From positions 3,060,912 through 3,124,911 of the forward strand of contig JAZAYU010000010.1 of the NCBI GenBank assembly GCA_038501625.1: DNA of 64,000 bases. Direction: 5' to 3'. The notes below the pieces were generated by a model. It saw only the letters and a list, made by a program, of their open reading frames with translations. It did no database searches and was not told the DNA's origin. The translations under genes were made by a program, and so were the position numbers. Every line of letters begins with the position of its first letter. The stretch's first letter is position 1. This document shows positions 24,681 through 38,300 of this stretch, piece after piece. Origin of the DNA: Corbicula japonica (lineage: Eukaryota; Mollusca; Bivalvia; Venerida; Cyrenidae).

Positions 24681-26123
24681 AATTTGTGTTTTTTTGGTGG
24701 CGTAGCCACACAACGGTATACCATTTTTGGGTGATGGTACCTCGGTCTCTATCTACTTCTAATAGTCGAACCAGGTACCATTTTGTGAAATTTGATCATT
24801 TAACCTCCAGTGGATTAGTTCCCTTGAATAACGTATACAGTATATGTAGGTTCAATGAGTTTATGAGACGGTAGACGGTGCTGTACTGTGCTTAATCTTG
24901 ACAGTATCATCAAGCGATCACTTGTTCTGTTCTAGGTAAACAAGTTATCTTGCAGCAGCTTATGTGTTTACAAATAGCAATACACTGATCAGCTTTCAAC
25001 AGAGGGCTTTGGTTGTAATTAGTACTGATAAGCCAAGATAGGAACAATAATAAATATACGTTATTCAAAGGACATTCGGACATTTACCACTGATAATAGC
25101 AAGAATAATAATGGGGTGATGATAGCTTATCTCAAACTTGGTGTGGCATTTCATTCATGCAGAATTTGGAGGGAAATTTGATTATACAATAAGCATGGAT
25201 ATTAATGAAATATATTGTTCAAACAACTACTGTTTAACTGTATTATTACTGATCAGCTTCCCACAGTTGCCAAGAGTAGTATTTCAAGCTACACTGCCAG
25301 GTGTATTTGTTTACTATCTGCAGTTCATGACCCCAGAAACTCATCCACGGGATTTTCAAATTTTGACAGTTAACATATATTTTTCTCAAAAATTACAATA
25401 AAATGCATTATGTCATAAACTTTTCTCTGCCATTTCATTTGAAATGTTGCAAAGAAGTTATATAAAAAGGTTTTAGGGAAAACACTTCTTGGTTATTGTA
25501 CTATTTGAAAAAGGGCCCTTAGATGTGAAGCATGTCAAAAATACCATAAAAAATCTGCCACAGTGCCATCTAGTGGCTTAAATATTAAATAGTCATGTTG
25601 GAGGTTTAACAAAAATATGGCTTTAAAGTGTAAACTTTAAAGTGTTTAAATTTAATTAGATTTGATGCAGTGCTCTGACTCGTTTTTATAAAATTGCTTT
25701 AAAGTCATATTATTCGAAAAGAACAAAAAAAAAATAAAATCATCCATTAACCATGATGCAACTTTCTTGCACACGGTACGTTTTCAAACAAGTTCTAGTT
25801 TCCAAAAAGCTAGTCGGTAATTAGCATGACATTTTAACAAAAAGATAGCTCTGAAGTGTAAATTTTAGACGAAACTTTAAAGCGTTTAAAGCATTTCAAT
25901 TTAATTAGACTTGATGCAGTGCCCTGACTTATTTTTTTAAATTGCTTTATAGTCATATTATTTTTATTTTTGCATATCTTTTATTTACTTCTAGTCAATA
26001 AATATTGTTTCAAATCATAGTGCAAATAGCAACTATATCATAGTTAAAGTATTTTTTTATTTTTCCATGTGTTTCACTTCTTTCTTGTCAATTAAAAGTT
26101 TCAAATCAAAGGTTGACTTATTA

Positions 26124-26129
26124 TTTATT
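26124..26129 (-). terminator. Candidate polyadenylation signal of the YTH-nucleotidyltransferase gene
   Basis: AATAAA on the minus strand, about 190 bp beyond the TAA at 26319-26321. Confidence 0.4.
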
Positions 26130-26318
26130 TTTCCTGGCACAATATGACTTCAGTAACGGATATTAGCAGAAGACGGGCATGCAAACTTTTGCTCTGCCAT
26201 CCGAAAGTTCCTTCACACTCCTCCAATAGGAAACTTCACACAATCTATAGATGATGTGACATGACAATCACTCTAAAACGCCACCCATCAATACTTTCAG
26301 AGCTTTGATTAAGAACTG

Positions 26319-29300
26319 TTATTGTAGCTTTTCAAAATTGTTGTATCGTAGCCTCAGCAACCAGCTTTCCACAAAGTCTTCGGCTCCTTTACTTCTATGT
26401 GAAACATTTTCATACTTGGCTGATATTTCTTTCTCCAAACTGAAAGATTAAGTAATTTTAATTTAACCTATACTTCATATATATGACTTGTGTGCGAAAG
26501 TACAGGTCCAGATTACAGAAAAGAGTATTTCTTAGAAATGACTCTTATGCGAAAACACAGGTCCAGATTACAGAAAAAGAGTAATGTTTGAAACAAAAAA
26601 GAATTTTTAGGTAAAACACATCACTTACTAGCTAGACTAGTGGGAGCAATTGTGTTTAACCCTTTAATTCCAAGCCGTCCAATCTGGAACTACACTGGTG
26701 GCATCTTGGTCAGAAATATAAGTATCATTCACGTGTGCTGGGTAAAGATCATGTGATCCAGCCGAGTGAAATATGCACAAGGGTGGTAACGAGGCTCTGC
26801 CGAGTTACCGCCTAAGTGCATATTTCACGAGGGCTGGATCATGCGATCTTAACCCAACATAAGTGAATGATACTTTTTCTTGCATACCGTATTTATTTTG
26901 CGCATTTTGGGGTATTTTCCTGTAAATTTTTCTTTGCACTACTTTTTTATAGTAGCAGAGTGATATACGAGACATTCCATCGTTCATTCATAAATGCATA
27001 AAACATCGTGATGTCATATAAGGCGCGTGACTCATTCTACATGGGGGGTGTAGAATCAAAATTTCCTACACGGGTGAAAACACCGGATGACCTGATCTGG
27101 TATGCAAGAATAACCTGATGAATCTAAAGCAAACAATGTAGATCCTGATCCAACAGCATGAATGTGCCAGCTTATCTGGATCTACAGCATACTTAATATA
27201 AGGAAAAAAACACAAATTGTTTATTTAAGATTACTCACTCTTGAATGAGTTTCCAAGCATCTGCAACCAGTACATCACCACTTCTTATATTCATGAGAAT
27301 TTCTCGCTCAGGTGAACCACATTCTCTGTACACCTGAAGGCTCCTACCTGTTGCTATGTCTCTATTAAGACAAGAATATTTTAAAAATCAATTAAGCATT
27401 ATTATAATGGTAAACAAGAGCCAGTCAGAAACGACAGCACGCTCAACTATTCGAAGTCAGACATATTTAAGCACATTTAAAACTGGGCTTCATTTAAACT
27501 GGGGAGTGATTCAGGAGTTTATGACACCAAACACACACACATGAACAAAAGTTTTATTAATCCAAGTTCAATAAATTACACTTAATTTATTATTGTAGTT
27601 TTTTTAGAGGGTTTACACAACCCAGTCCATACACCCCTGCCCACCTATAGTGTGGTGTAGTATAGTAAGGTATGGTATTGTTGTTGGTAGTGTTGTTGAC
27701 GGTGTTGTTGGTGGTGTTGTTGTTGTTGGTGGTGGTGTTGTTGTTATTAGGGTTTTTGTTGGTTGTGGTGTTGGTGTTGTTGTTGTTTTTGGTGGTTTTG
27801 TTGTCAGTGTTGTTGCTGTTGGTGGTGGTTGTTGATGCTATTGTTGGTGTTGATGTTGTTGGTGGTGTTGTTGACGGTGTTGTTGGTGGTGTAGTTGTTA
27901 TTTGTGTTATTGTTGGTTGTGTTGTTGGTGTTATTGTTGGTGGTATGTGGTGGGGGGTGGTGGTAGTGTGGTGTGGTGTGGTGGGTGGTGGTGGGTGGAT
28001 GGTGGTGGTGGGTGGTGGTGGTGGGTAGTCGTAGGGGGTGGTGGTGGGTGGGTGGGTGTCGGGTGTGTGGGGGTGCGGTGGGTGGGTGGGTGTGGGGTGG
28101 TGGTGGGTGGGTGGATGGGGGGTGGGATGTGGTGGTGGTGGGTGGGTGTGGGGTGGGTGGGTGTGGGGTGGTGGTGGGTGGGTGGGTGGATGGGGGGGTG
28201 GTGGGTGGGTGGGGGGGGGGTGGGTGGTTGGGGTCGGGTGGTGGTGGTGGGTGGTGGGTTGTGGTGTGGTGTGGTGTGGTGGGTGGGTGGTGGTGGGGGG
28301 TGATGGGTGGGTGGGTGTGGGGTGGGTGGTGGTGGGAGGTGGGTGTGGGGTGGGTGGGTGTGGGGTTGGTGTGGGGTGGTGGTGGGTGGGTGGGTGGGGT
28401 GGGTGGGTGTGGGGTGGGTGGTGGTGGTGCTGGTGGGTGGTGGTGTGGTGGCGTGGCGTGTCGTGTCGTGTCGTGTCGTATCGTATAGTATAGTATAGTA
28501 TAGTATAGTATAGTATAGTACAACCACTCAACACTTTCAACCAAAGTATGTTAAGTACATCTGTTTTAAACCTTTTCTATAGCATTACCTATGAAAAACA
28601 CTAACATTGAAACTTTAACCATAATTTCTAAGTCTTAATTCTAATTTCTAAGCGAAAAAGGGCAAAAATTAAATAAAAAAAGCAAGGATGAGTTATGGCC
28701 CTTTGAAAATCAACCTGATGTATGATAAAATAAAGGTATACAAAGTTTTAAAGTTGTCGTTTTAATAGAATGAAAGATATGAGGTTTCACCACCTTGCAC
28801 ACAAACTTTAACCTTAATTTCTAAGTCTAAAAAGGGCAATAATTTGATATAAATCAAAGAAAGAGTTATGGTTCTTGGCATACACAGTCAGGGTCATGAT
28901 AGTGAACAAGTTTCAAAGCTATAGTACAAGAAGTATGAAAGTAACTAGCTTGCACGCAAACTTCAACCTGAAATTCTAAGTTGAAAAAGGGCCATAATTT
29001 GATTAAAAATTAAAGAAAGAGTTATGGTTCTTGGCATACATAGTCAGGGTCTTGATGGTAAACAAGTGTTGAAAGTTTCAAAGCTATAGTACAAGAAGTA
29101 TGAAAGTAACTAGCTTGCACGCAAACTTTAACCTGAAATACTAAGTTGAAAAAGGGCCATAATTTGACCAAAATGGAAGTTAGAGGTATGCTTCTTGGCA
29201 TACCCGCTCGGGATATGATAATGAACAAGTGCTGAAAGTTTCAAAGCTGTAGTATAAGTAGTATGGAAGTTACAGGTTTGTACACTAGCTTGCACGCAAA

Positions 29301-32300
29301 CTTTAACCTGAAATTCTAAGTCGAAAAAGGGCTATAATTTTAATAAAATGAAAGTTAGAGTTTTGGTTCTTGGCATACACACTTGGGAGATGATGATGAA
29401 CAAGTGTGCCAAGTTTCAAAGTTGTAGTATAAGTAGTATTGAAGTTATGTGTTTGTACAGTAGCTTGCACGCAAACTTTAACCTGAAATTCTAAGCCAAA
29501 AAAAAGGCCATAATTTGATGAAAATGAAAGCTAGAGTTATGGTTCTTGGCATACACACTCGGGACATGATGATGAACAAGTGTGCCAAGTTTCAAAGCTG
29601 TAGTATAAGTAGTATTGAAGTTATGTGTTTGTACAGTAGCTTGCACGCAAACTTTAACCTGAAATTCTAAGTCAAAAAAGGGCCATAATTTGATCAAAAT
29701 GAAAGTTAGAGTTATGGTTCTTGGCATACACACTTGGGACATGATGATGAACAAGTGTGCCAAGTTTCAAAGCTGTAGTATAAGTTGTATTGAAGTTATG
29801 TGTCTGTACATTAGCTTGCACGCAAACTTTAACCTGAAATTCTAAGTCGAAAAAGGGCCATAATTTGATCAAAATGAAAGTTAGAGTTATGGTTCTTGGC
29901 ATACATACTCGGGACATGATGATGAACAAGTGTGCCAAGTTTTAAAGCTGTAGCTATAGTAGTTTTTAAGATATCAGTAGGTTGCACGCAAACTTTAACC
30001 AAAGCGGGACACCGACGGCGACGCCGACGCCAACGACCAAGTGAGTACAATAGCTCGACATATTCTTCGAATAGTCGAGCTAAAAAAATAAATAGTCACA
30101 TTATGCTTATTATACATACCACAGTAAAAATAACTTTCTTTTGTCAAATTGTGTAACAATATCACCTATTACTTAGAAGAAAAAAGAAGATGATTGTAAG
30201 TTCTTTCCAAATAAAGAAACAACTTAAATTTAACCCTTTCCTCCATAAATACGCATTTTTATGCATTTGCGACCAGTGTGGATCCAGATCAGCTGGCACA
30301 TCTTTGCCGTCTGATAAGGATCTGCACTGGTCTCATAGTGGTCAGAAGTAACCCAATGAATAAAAAGGTGAGCAGTTTAGATCCTGATCAGATGGCATGG
30401 TATGTGCCGGCTGATCTGGATCTAAACTGTTTGCCCATGCAATATAGGTGTATCTAAGGAGGAAAGGGTTAAGAAAATATCACCAAAGACATCTTTTCCT
30501 GTGACATGCCCAAATTAACTTTACTTCATAAACAGTCAAACCTGTAAATAGCAACCACCTGTCTTAAACAGCAAGTTTGAATATGTCCTAAACTGAAATT
30601 TTGTTCTCATTTGAACCTGTCTTTAACAGCCACCTGTGTAGAGCAGCCACTTTTTGTCACTCCCTTGTGTGACATCTGTGCTGTCTGATAAGGATCTGCT
30701 TTGTTAGCTTTTTGGTTACAAATAACCCAATGAATAAAAATGCAAAACGTGTAGATCCTGATCAGTTGGCACAGATATGTCAACTAATCTGGATCTCCAC
30801 TGTTTGCCCATGATATAACCCTTTCCTGTTTAGACACACCTTTATTGCTAGGGCGAACAGTTTAGATCCAGATCAGCCGGCACACATGCATAAAAAGGTG
30901 TATATATGGAGTAAAGGGTTAACTTATCCCTTTCCTGTACAGAAACACCTTTATTGCTAGGGCAAACAGTTTAGTTTCAGATCAGCCGGCACATCCGTGC
31001 CGTCTGATCAGGATCTAAACTGTTCGCTTTTTGATTCATTAGGTTATTTCTGACCAAAATGCGACCAGTGCAGATCCTGATCAGACGGCACGGATGTGCC
31101 AGCTGATCTGGATCTACACTGGTCGCACATGCGTAAAAATGCGTATATATCCAGGAATGGCATAACAGCCATATCCATAGAGTAATTAGTAAATGATTTG
31201 AAAAATTTCACATTTATTATACCTTGCATTTTGAAGAAGCCTGACAATCACATACAACATTTTGCACATCTTTTGAGGTAGCACTATTTGGTCTGTATGC
31301 TCCTGGCACCATTTCTTTAGATACTTGGTCCCCTTGCTTCCCTGTGCATCCCTCAAGAATTTGTCTAAACAGTCCCTGATTGTGCAAAAAAAATAGTTAA
31401 TATAATTTCCTAGGCAAAACATATATACTCAACAAAAATAAAAAGTATCCACTTTCCGTCCTATTATTTTTTAAAATTAGAAAATGGAATATCAAACTTC
31501 TTTCTTTGAACAAGTTTGCATTTCTGTATTGATTGCAAAGAAATAAAATATTCTTGAAAACCTGCAGTCACAACTAAGTTATCTTTCCCTTTGCTTTAAT
31601 AGGGGTTCCAGGAAAAGGTCAGTTATTTCAAAAACATTATCACATTTATGAGAATGAAATAAATTTACCCAGTTCTTGTGGTCAAGTAAATCACAAAACC
31701 TTCATAAATAAAACCGCTAGTCCTCGATAAATAACGCTAGAAAATCCAACCATTTGCAATTACCTCCCTTTAAATTAAAATGTAATGTTTTTAAATCCTT
31801 TATCAGTTGTTATTTAATAAACAGATGCGTAGATGTTGTTGTGGAAAATTATGTTCTTGAGCAATTAAACTTAAAAATAACCGAGATTAAGTAATAAAAT
31901 ACAATTCAAGGCGTTCCTGATTAAATGAATATATCTTAATGAGAATATAAGCATTAAAAGTGGATACTTTTTATTTTTGTTTATTATAGTAACTGAAACA
32001 CAGCAGGACATCAGATTTATGGCAAATTTACTCTCTAAAGATCAAATATAAATTTCTCCCCAAAAAACATCACCAAACCAAAACAACATTCCCTACTAGT
32101 ACTAATCCCTAGAAGTGCTAAAAACTTTAACTTCACTAGCTTCATGTAATTTTTACATACAGAATACTAAGGGAAGCAATATGTAAACAAACATGTACTA
32201 TAGCATTTAGGCTAAAATTTAATATGTACTTACATGTAACCAATTTTCTTAACTTAGTTCCATAAAAATCAAGTTTGGAATTAGAAGGATAGTTCAAGAA

Positions 32301-35300
32301 TAAATTAAAGACAAAAATGATATATAAAAAATATCCATAGTCCAGACTAATGGAGATTGCTAAATATTGCTCTTATTTTGTATTATTCCTTTGGTTCAAC
32401 AGAATCTACAAAATGTGTTTTAAATATCACAAAATATCATTAGTTTTGCATAAAATGTAGGTTTGTCAAGAAGCACTGAACCAGCAAAGAGCTGAATTGC
32501 AGTAGCTGATTCAAGACAGTTAATGATTTAAAAATAAAGCATTTGTTGGTGTTATCTATGCCATTCCAGTTTGGATGATAATGCTTATGTAATGTTGTCA
32601 GTTGTAATGCTTATGTAATGTTGTCAGTTGTCACTTTTAAACTTTCTCACCTATTAAGAAATAATTCTCTCCCCTTCTTTAGCTCCTCCCACTCTGGTGA
32701 AGCCTGTACCACAGTTCTGTCATCCAGGAACAGTGTTTCCACACATCTAGCATCTCCCGACAGCATCAACTCACAGTACCTGTACACCTCATGGATAGTG
32801 TAATCACATGTCTCACTCTCATGATTCTAAAAATAAACCAGATCAGTTTCAGTTGTTCACTCCATTAACTCAGATCTCCGTGTCTAATAGGTGAACAAGT
32901 GGAGAAAACATGGAATACATGGGGGAAATGAGAACATCAGCCTTATGTCCTACATTTCTTGCATTTTAGTATTTTACACATGTAGAAATTGCGGAAAGGT
33001 GGAGATAAGGCAGAAATATTACACTTAAAAATTTACCAATGTGGACATTAAATAAATATTAAGACTTGCAATTGAAGTTTGTTAAAAAACTGACTGTATC
33101 GCCCTTGAGGTACTTCATCAGAATAAATAATACTTAGTATAATAAAGGACATAACTTTTTCAAATTTGACTCTGACTTACACTCATTTTGGAATAATCAC
33201 AACCCCACTGTCACAAGAGATACATGTATACACTGTATATAGAAATGTTGATGGATATATACACAAAACCAGTAAAAACATTGGAAAATTCAGTCTGGTA
33301 CTGTAACAGTAAAACCTCTTATAGAGACCAAAATTAAAACAACTCTAACAGTAGGACCACTATATTACTAGTTTTGCACTATATTCTACCCCTAAAATAA
33401 AGACCACCCAATTATTAAGACCATGTTTGTTGAGTCGTAGAGGTTGCCTTGAAACAGAGGTTATTACAACATGAAATCAGTAAAGTAAAAACGGAATACC
33501 TTAATGGTCTGTTTCGGAGGATGAAAACCCAGGACATCTCTTGTCTTGGCCTGATACACTATGAACATATCTGTATCACTTTCTGGAGTGTTAAGATTGT
33601 ACCTTAAAAAATATCAAACAAAATGTCTCAGGTTCATACAGATATTGCAAATGGTTAACCTTTATTAACCATTTATATCATAGGTATGAAATTGTCGCAG
33701 TAGGGCTGTTTAAAAAAAATTGGCAGGTTTGGGTTTTCCTGTTATAAATATGTGCAACAAACAGTTACTTCCATTTTCCTACTTTGCAGAGGTGTCTCAT
33801 CATGCCTTTTAAAGATTTGTGAAGTTTTATCAAAATAGCACCATCCGTTAAAAAAATATTCTAAAATAATGGGCAAAATTGTCAGGAGTGTGACAAAAAA
33901 GTGTGACACTTTTCAAAATCACATTTGTTCAGACCATTATTTTACAAAAAGCTTGAGTGGAGACAAGTTTTAGTGTTGTTTTAGTAAAATGTGCATTTAT
34001 TAGGTATCAAATAATGATAAAATTAAGCATATTATACTTAAAGTAATCAAAATTTATGCTATTAAGTCAAGCGTGGTAGATTAGAAAATACCTCAAGAAA
34101 ACCAATACATCTTTGCTTTATAAATGTATAGGACTTTAAAGATTAATAGTACATAAGAAATGTTTTGTGTATCATTAAGTTTTATGTTTCTAGATGCAAT
34201 AATTATAATATTATCACCTCTATTGAAATTCATATTTGTCTGCAGCTCCCTTCAGAAAATGTCAGCTAAATTTGTCAGGAGTGTGACATTATGCACATAT
34301 TGCAATATTCTGTCAACATATCCTTTACATGAAAACAAGAGCATGTTTTTTCCTAGATGTCTATATCATGTTTTGTTAAATTGTGACAAACAGAAATACC
34401 TCTGGAATTCGAGGATGAATAGCTCAGTCTGGAAAGCACTCGCCGTGTCAGCGAGGGGTCCCGGGTTCGAGTCCTGGTCTGGCAAACAGTGTAGATACCA
34501 GATGTGCCATCTGATCTCTATCTACACTGTTCACTTCTTGGTCAGAAATTAACCTTATGAATCAAAAAGCAAACAGTATAGTTCCTGATCACATGGCATG
34601 TATGAGCCGGCTGATCTGGATCTACACTGGTTTCCCATGGGAAATGAGCCATATCCCATTAAGTTAAAGGCTGAAGTATGAGGAAGAATGATCCATGCCT
34701 TTTTAAAAAAAATTTAGGTGTTTATTTTTAAAGGTTTCATGACAACAAAAAATTTCTGTAGAACACTGGAACTCATTATTTACTCAAATAATTTGTCTCC
34801 TTGTTTTTTTTATGAATACATAGAATCTTAAAAACTGTAACAGACTGTCATAATTTTGTTAACCAATTATATCATTTGATGTGCTTCTAATGTAGTGATT
34901 TTAAACCAGTGTGTACATCATAACAGAACCAAACTCTTAGGTGAAGCTATTTAAGTTATTTTTTTTAAAATTCCTCAAAACATTCCCAAAACATCTATGA
35001 GCTGTTATTTAATGCTAGAAGTGTCTGAAAATGCTTGCTGGTACCCAAAAGGTATGTTTGGTGCATTTACATGTACACCCTATGTTGATATGTTAGTTGT
35101 ATTTGGCTTCACAGCTCAATGTGGGGCTTAACCCTTTCCTCCATAGAAACACATTGGTTGCGTGGGCGAACAGTGTAGATCCAGATCAGCCGGCACATCC
35201 ATGTCGTCTGATCAGGATCTGCACTGTTCGCTTTTTGATTTGTTAGGTTAATTCTGGCCACAATGCGACGAGTGCAGATCCTGATCAGACAGACAAGATG

Positions 35301-38300
35301 TGCCAGCTGATCTGGATCTACACTGGTCACACACGCGTACAAATGTGTATGTATGGAGGAATGGGTTAACCTTTTGAGAAGCTGGGTAGTATTCTGCAAG
35401 AAATAAAGACACATTCGAAACCTTTGACTACCAAACGGACATGCCAGAATCACTTTTCCAAGCTCCCTCTCAACCTGATCTACAATCTTCCTCCAGGTCT
35501 GTTCAACAGTTAACTCCCTTGTTTCCTTGTAAAATGACTCGGGCTGCTTCTCAAGCTTCTTCTGATTCTTTTCATCTCTCTTCTGACCCAGATGTTCATA
35601 AAACTCAAGCATTTTCTGACACAGAGTTTCACCAACTTCCGCATCAAGCTCCTGCCAATTTCTACATTTAGTTACTGTTATCAATTGTCCACTATTCATA
35701 TCAATACACTGTAAATTTTCTCCCTCTTTTGATGGAAGGCACAGTTCACCAAACTCAATGTAGTTTAAAATCCATTTGATCTTGAAATAAAAATACTCAT
35801 TTCTCACTAGATTATTTGACTTAGATTTCCCCTTGTTATCTACATGCTGTTTATTAATTTCCAATTCTGACGTCCCATCTTGACTCTCTGGCTTGTCCAG
35901 TTTGAAATTGAAATCTTGATCTTCATGCTCAGTTTGGTTTTGTTGCAATTTCCTTTTATTCTGTGATTGTTCACCTCCACAATGAGTTATCTGCCCTTCT
36001 TCATCTGAAAATAGTTCTCTTCTTTTTCCTTTGCTGTTTGTTGCCATGGAAACACTTCCTTCAGGTGTATCACAGACTACATTTCCTGAAATTCTAAACT
36101 CTGTGGCCTTATCATTATATATCTTTTCTGATTCTGTTGTCTTTTTCGGCACATCAACCATTTCAGCGTATCCATGCCAACCATGGCAGTTGCTGACGCT
36201 GAAAATAATTACCACTCTCCCTTGATTAAATGCCTCTGCTAAAATGGCAGGTGGATGAGGGGCACTGGCCCTTCCGGAACATGCCCAGCAACTTGTATCT
36301 ATTGCCTTTTTCAGTGAATTGAAGTTGTTCACTTTAGCTATGAAATATGTTGTCTGCTTCATTTCCAAAGTTTGACTGCAATTACAGAAAGATAAGTTGA
36401 TTATTTGCACTTTGTAACAAACCCTCTGCTAATTTTTTAAAATCTATTTTAAATCTTTACTCCATATATGTGTACACATTTTTGTGCATGTGCGACCAGT
36501 GTAAATCCAGATCAGCTGGCATCAGTGTAGATCCTGATCAGTTGGCACATCCAGCATTTTACAATCTGGTTAAGCTACTGTACAGAGAGGGTCGAGAGGC
36601 TGAAGACCAAGTACAGCTTGTTAGTGAAATGCGCTTGCGTCGAATTCAAAGAAAATCGGTCAGGACGACGCAATCAAGGATATTTGCGGCCTGGGAAAGG
36701 TATAATTTTGTCGTTAAATCAATAACACGTTCACTTTTGTTAATTTTTGTTTTACAAATATAAAATTCAATAAAAATATTATTATGACATGATAATATAA
36801 ATACTAAAATAATAATATTATAAATAATTATAAGCAGAAGAATAAAATAAAGGCTACATTTACAACTACATAATGTTGTTTTTTTTACTATTTCAGCTAT
36901 CGTAAAGATGAGGTGACGACCACCGGTTTGCTGAAGTTGATGTCAGCAATTTACAGACCAAGACTTGAGAAGAAATTTGCTGTTGCTGACCAGTAGAAGA
37001 TCAGTCAGATACAGACATTAGATAGATACAGTCATGCTGATATGTACTTGATACGTTAAATGCATTTGAGATACAGTCATGCACATATATACATATGTAT
37101 TTTTATATTAATTAAAATCGATACAACTTATGACATTCTTGTTTTATTTACAACAATTTCTCGTAAAAGTAATGAAATACCATAATAGAAAACAACAAAA
37201 AAATTTTTTAAAGTGAGGCCGTTTTGAGGCCGTTTTAACCAATATTTTTTTGAAAGTGAGGCCGTTTTAACCAAAATGAGGCCGTTTTAACTTGAGGCCG
37301 TTTTTACGTGAGGCCGTTTTGACTGTAATCCCTATCTGATCAGGATCTGCGCTGTTAGCTTTTCTGTCAGAAATAACCTAATAAATCAAAAAGCAAATGA
37401 AGATGTGCCAGCTGATCTGGATCTATATTGTTCACTCAGGAAATAAAGGTGTATCTCTGGGGTAAACGGTTAATAAATGTAAGCACATAAAGTATCATGT
37501 AGCAATATTGCCTAGTAATAAATAACAGTGGACAGTTAAATGCATTTTGTGATGTAAGTTACTTTTTATTTTGCATGTGATATCTTAGACTGGCATGTTC
37601 TAGCTTTCCCGGCGTAAGAATGTTGGAAAACAATTCCAGCTGAAAATTTATTGGACTTGATTCCAAATTTTGCAAATTCATTAATTGTTGATTGGTACCA
37701 ATTTTAATGGATTTTATAATCAATCATCTATTAGTATGCCCATTATCATATAACTAAAACCGGAGACCAATCTCAAATCTGAAACATCTGACTGCCTGAA
37801 ATGGAGACCTAAAATATGCATTTTAAATACAGCTGTTAAGGCAGTAGCGGATTTTGGGGTATAGTGGATAGCCTGTTTCTTTTCTTGGCCATTTTCTTTG
37901 TTTATACATTAAGAATAATTAACAATTATACCAATAGAAAGAGTGAATTCTCCACTTCACTTTCATGTATTTTGTTTTTATTTCAAATTTTGCAATGAGA
38001 GTTTATCTTAAACAATGTAGAACTAGGTAATCGGAAGTTGATACCAACAACATGTTTTTACTTAATGAAAAGAACAGTAAACACAAAGTTTTATATCAAA
38101 AACCTGTAAACTATCAAAGAATATGGGTTGGTTTGATGTCAAAATAAACCTTTAATCACTAGTAAAGACATGTTTTTATAAACCTGTAAATTGTCACCTA
38201 ACAGAGATATAAATAACCACCATGCACTTCAGTCAGTAACGGATTGCATAGTATGCTACATAACGGGCTCATCTCCAAATCAACTTGATCTCTCAAATCG

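Larger units (their letters stand above)
19810..26120. other. Intergenic region between convergent gene 2 and the YTH-nucleotidyltransferase gene
   Basis: No gene found. It holds TTAACCC MITEs (20297-20470, 21370-21604, part at 24160-24221), a full copy of the second palindrome family, the 22396-23865 array element, the 24222-24351 MITE, and a GGTTGCTTAA-type relic near 21822-21940. 24880-26100 is AT-rich with nothing recognisable. Confidence 0.6.
36450..37475. mobile_element. TTAACCC MITE split by an insertion of about 770 bp
   Basis: Left half 36450-36553 stops at GTTGGCACATCC. The right half resumes near 37327 with CTATCTGATCAGGATCTGCG and ends at GTAAACGGTTAA. An intact copy would join these with only a few bases between. 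Confidence 0.7.

Noticed and set aside
27590..28544. Long open frames of 118-316 codons on both strands
   Set aside because: They are translations of a G/T simple-sequence block (His/Pro/Thr or Gly/Val/Trp only), open in several frames at once, with no domain.
29491..30050. Minus-strand frames with MAHLFIIMS repeats
   Set aside because: Translation of the 170-bp core array.
31044..31247. Recurrent small peptides such as [22 protein letters not shown] here and at 1833, 4946, 19122, 36470, 50189 and 52451
   Set aside because: All are translations of the TTAACCC hairpin element, which stays open by chance in several frames; not conserved proteins.
34413..34483. Functional tRNA gene
   Set aside because: Acceptor stem ends do not pair and the anticodon loop lacks T33; better explained as a SINE head.
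35109..35421. C-terminal continuation of the YTH exon frame past 35422
   Set aside because: It runs into an intronic MITE; splicing at 35421 is in phase with the nucleotidyltransferase exon at 33602 and restores the GS-to-DxD motif spacing.
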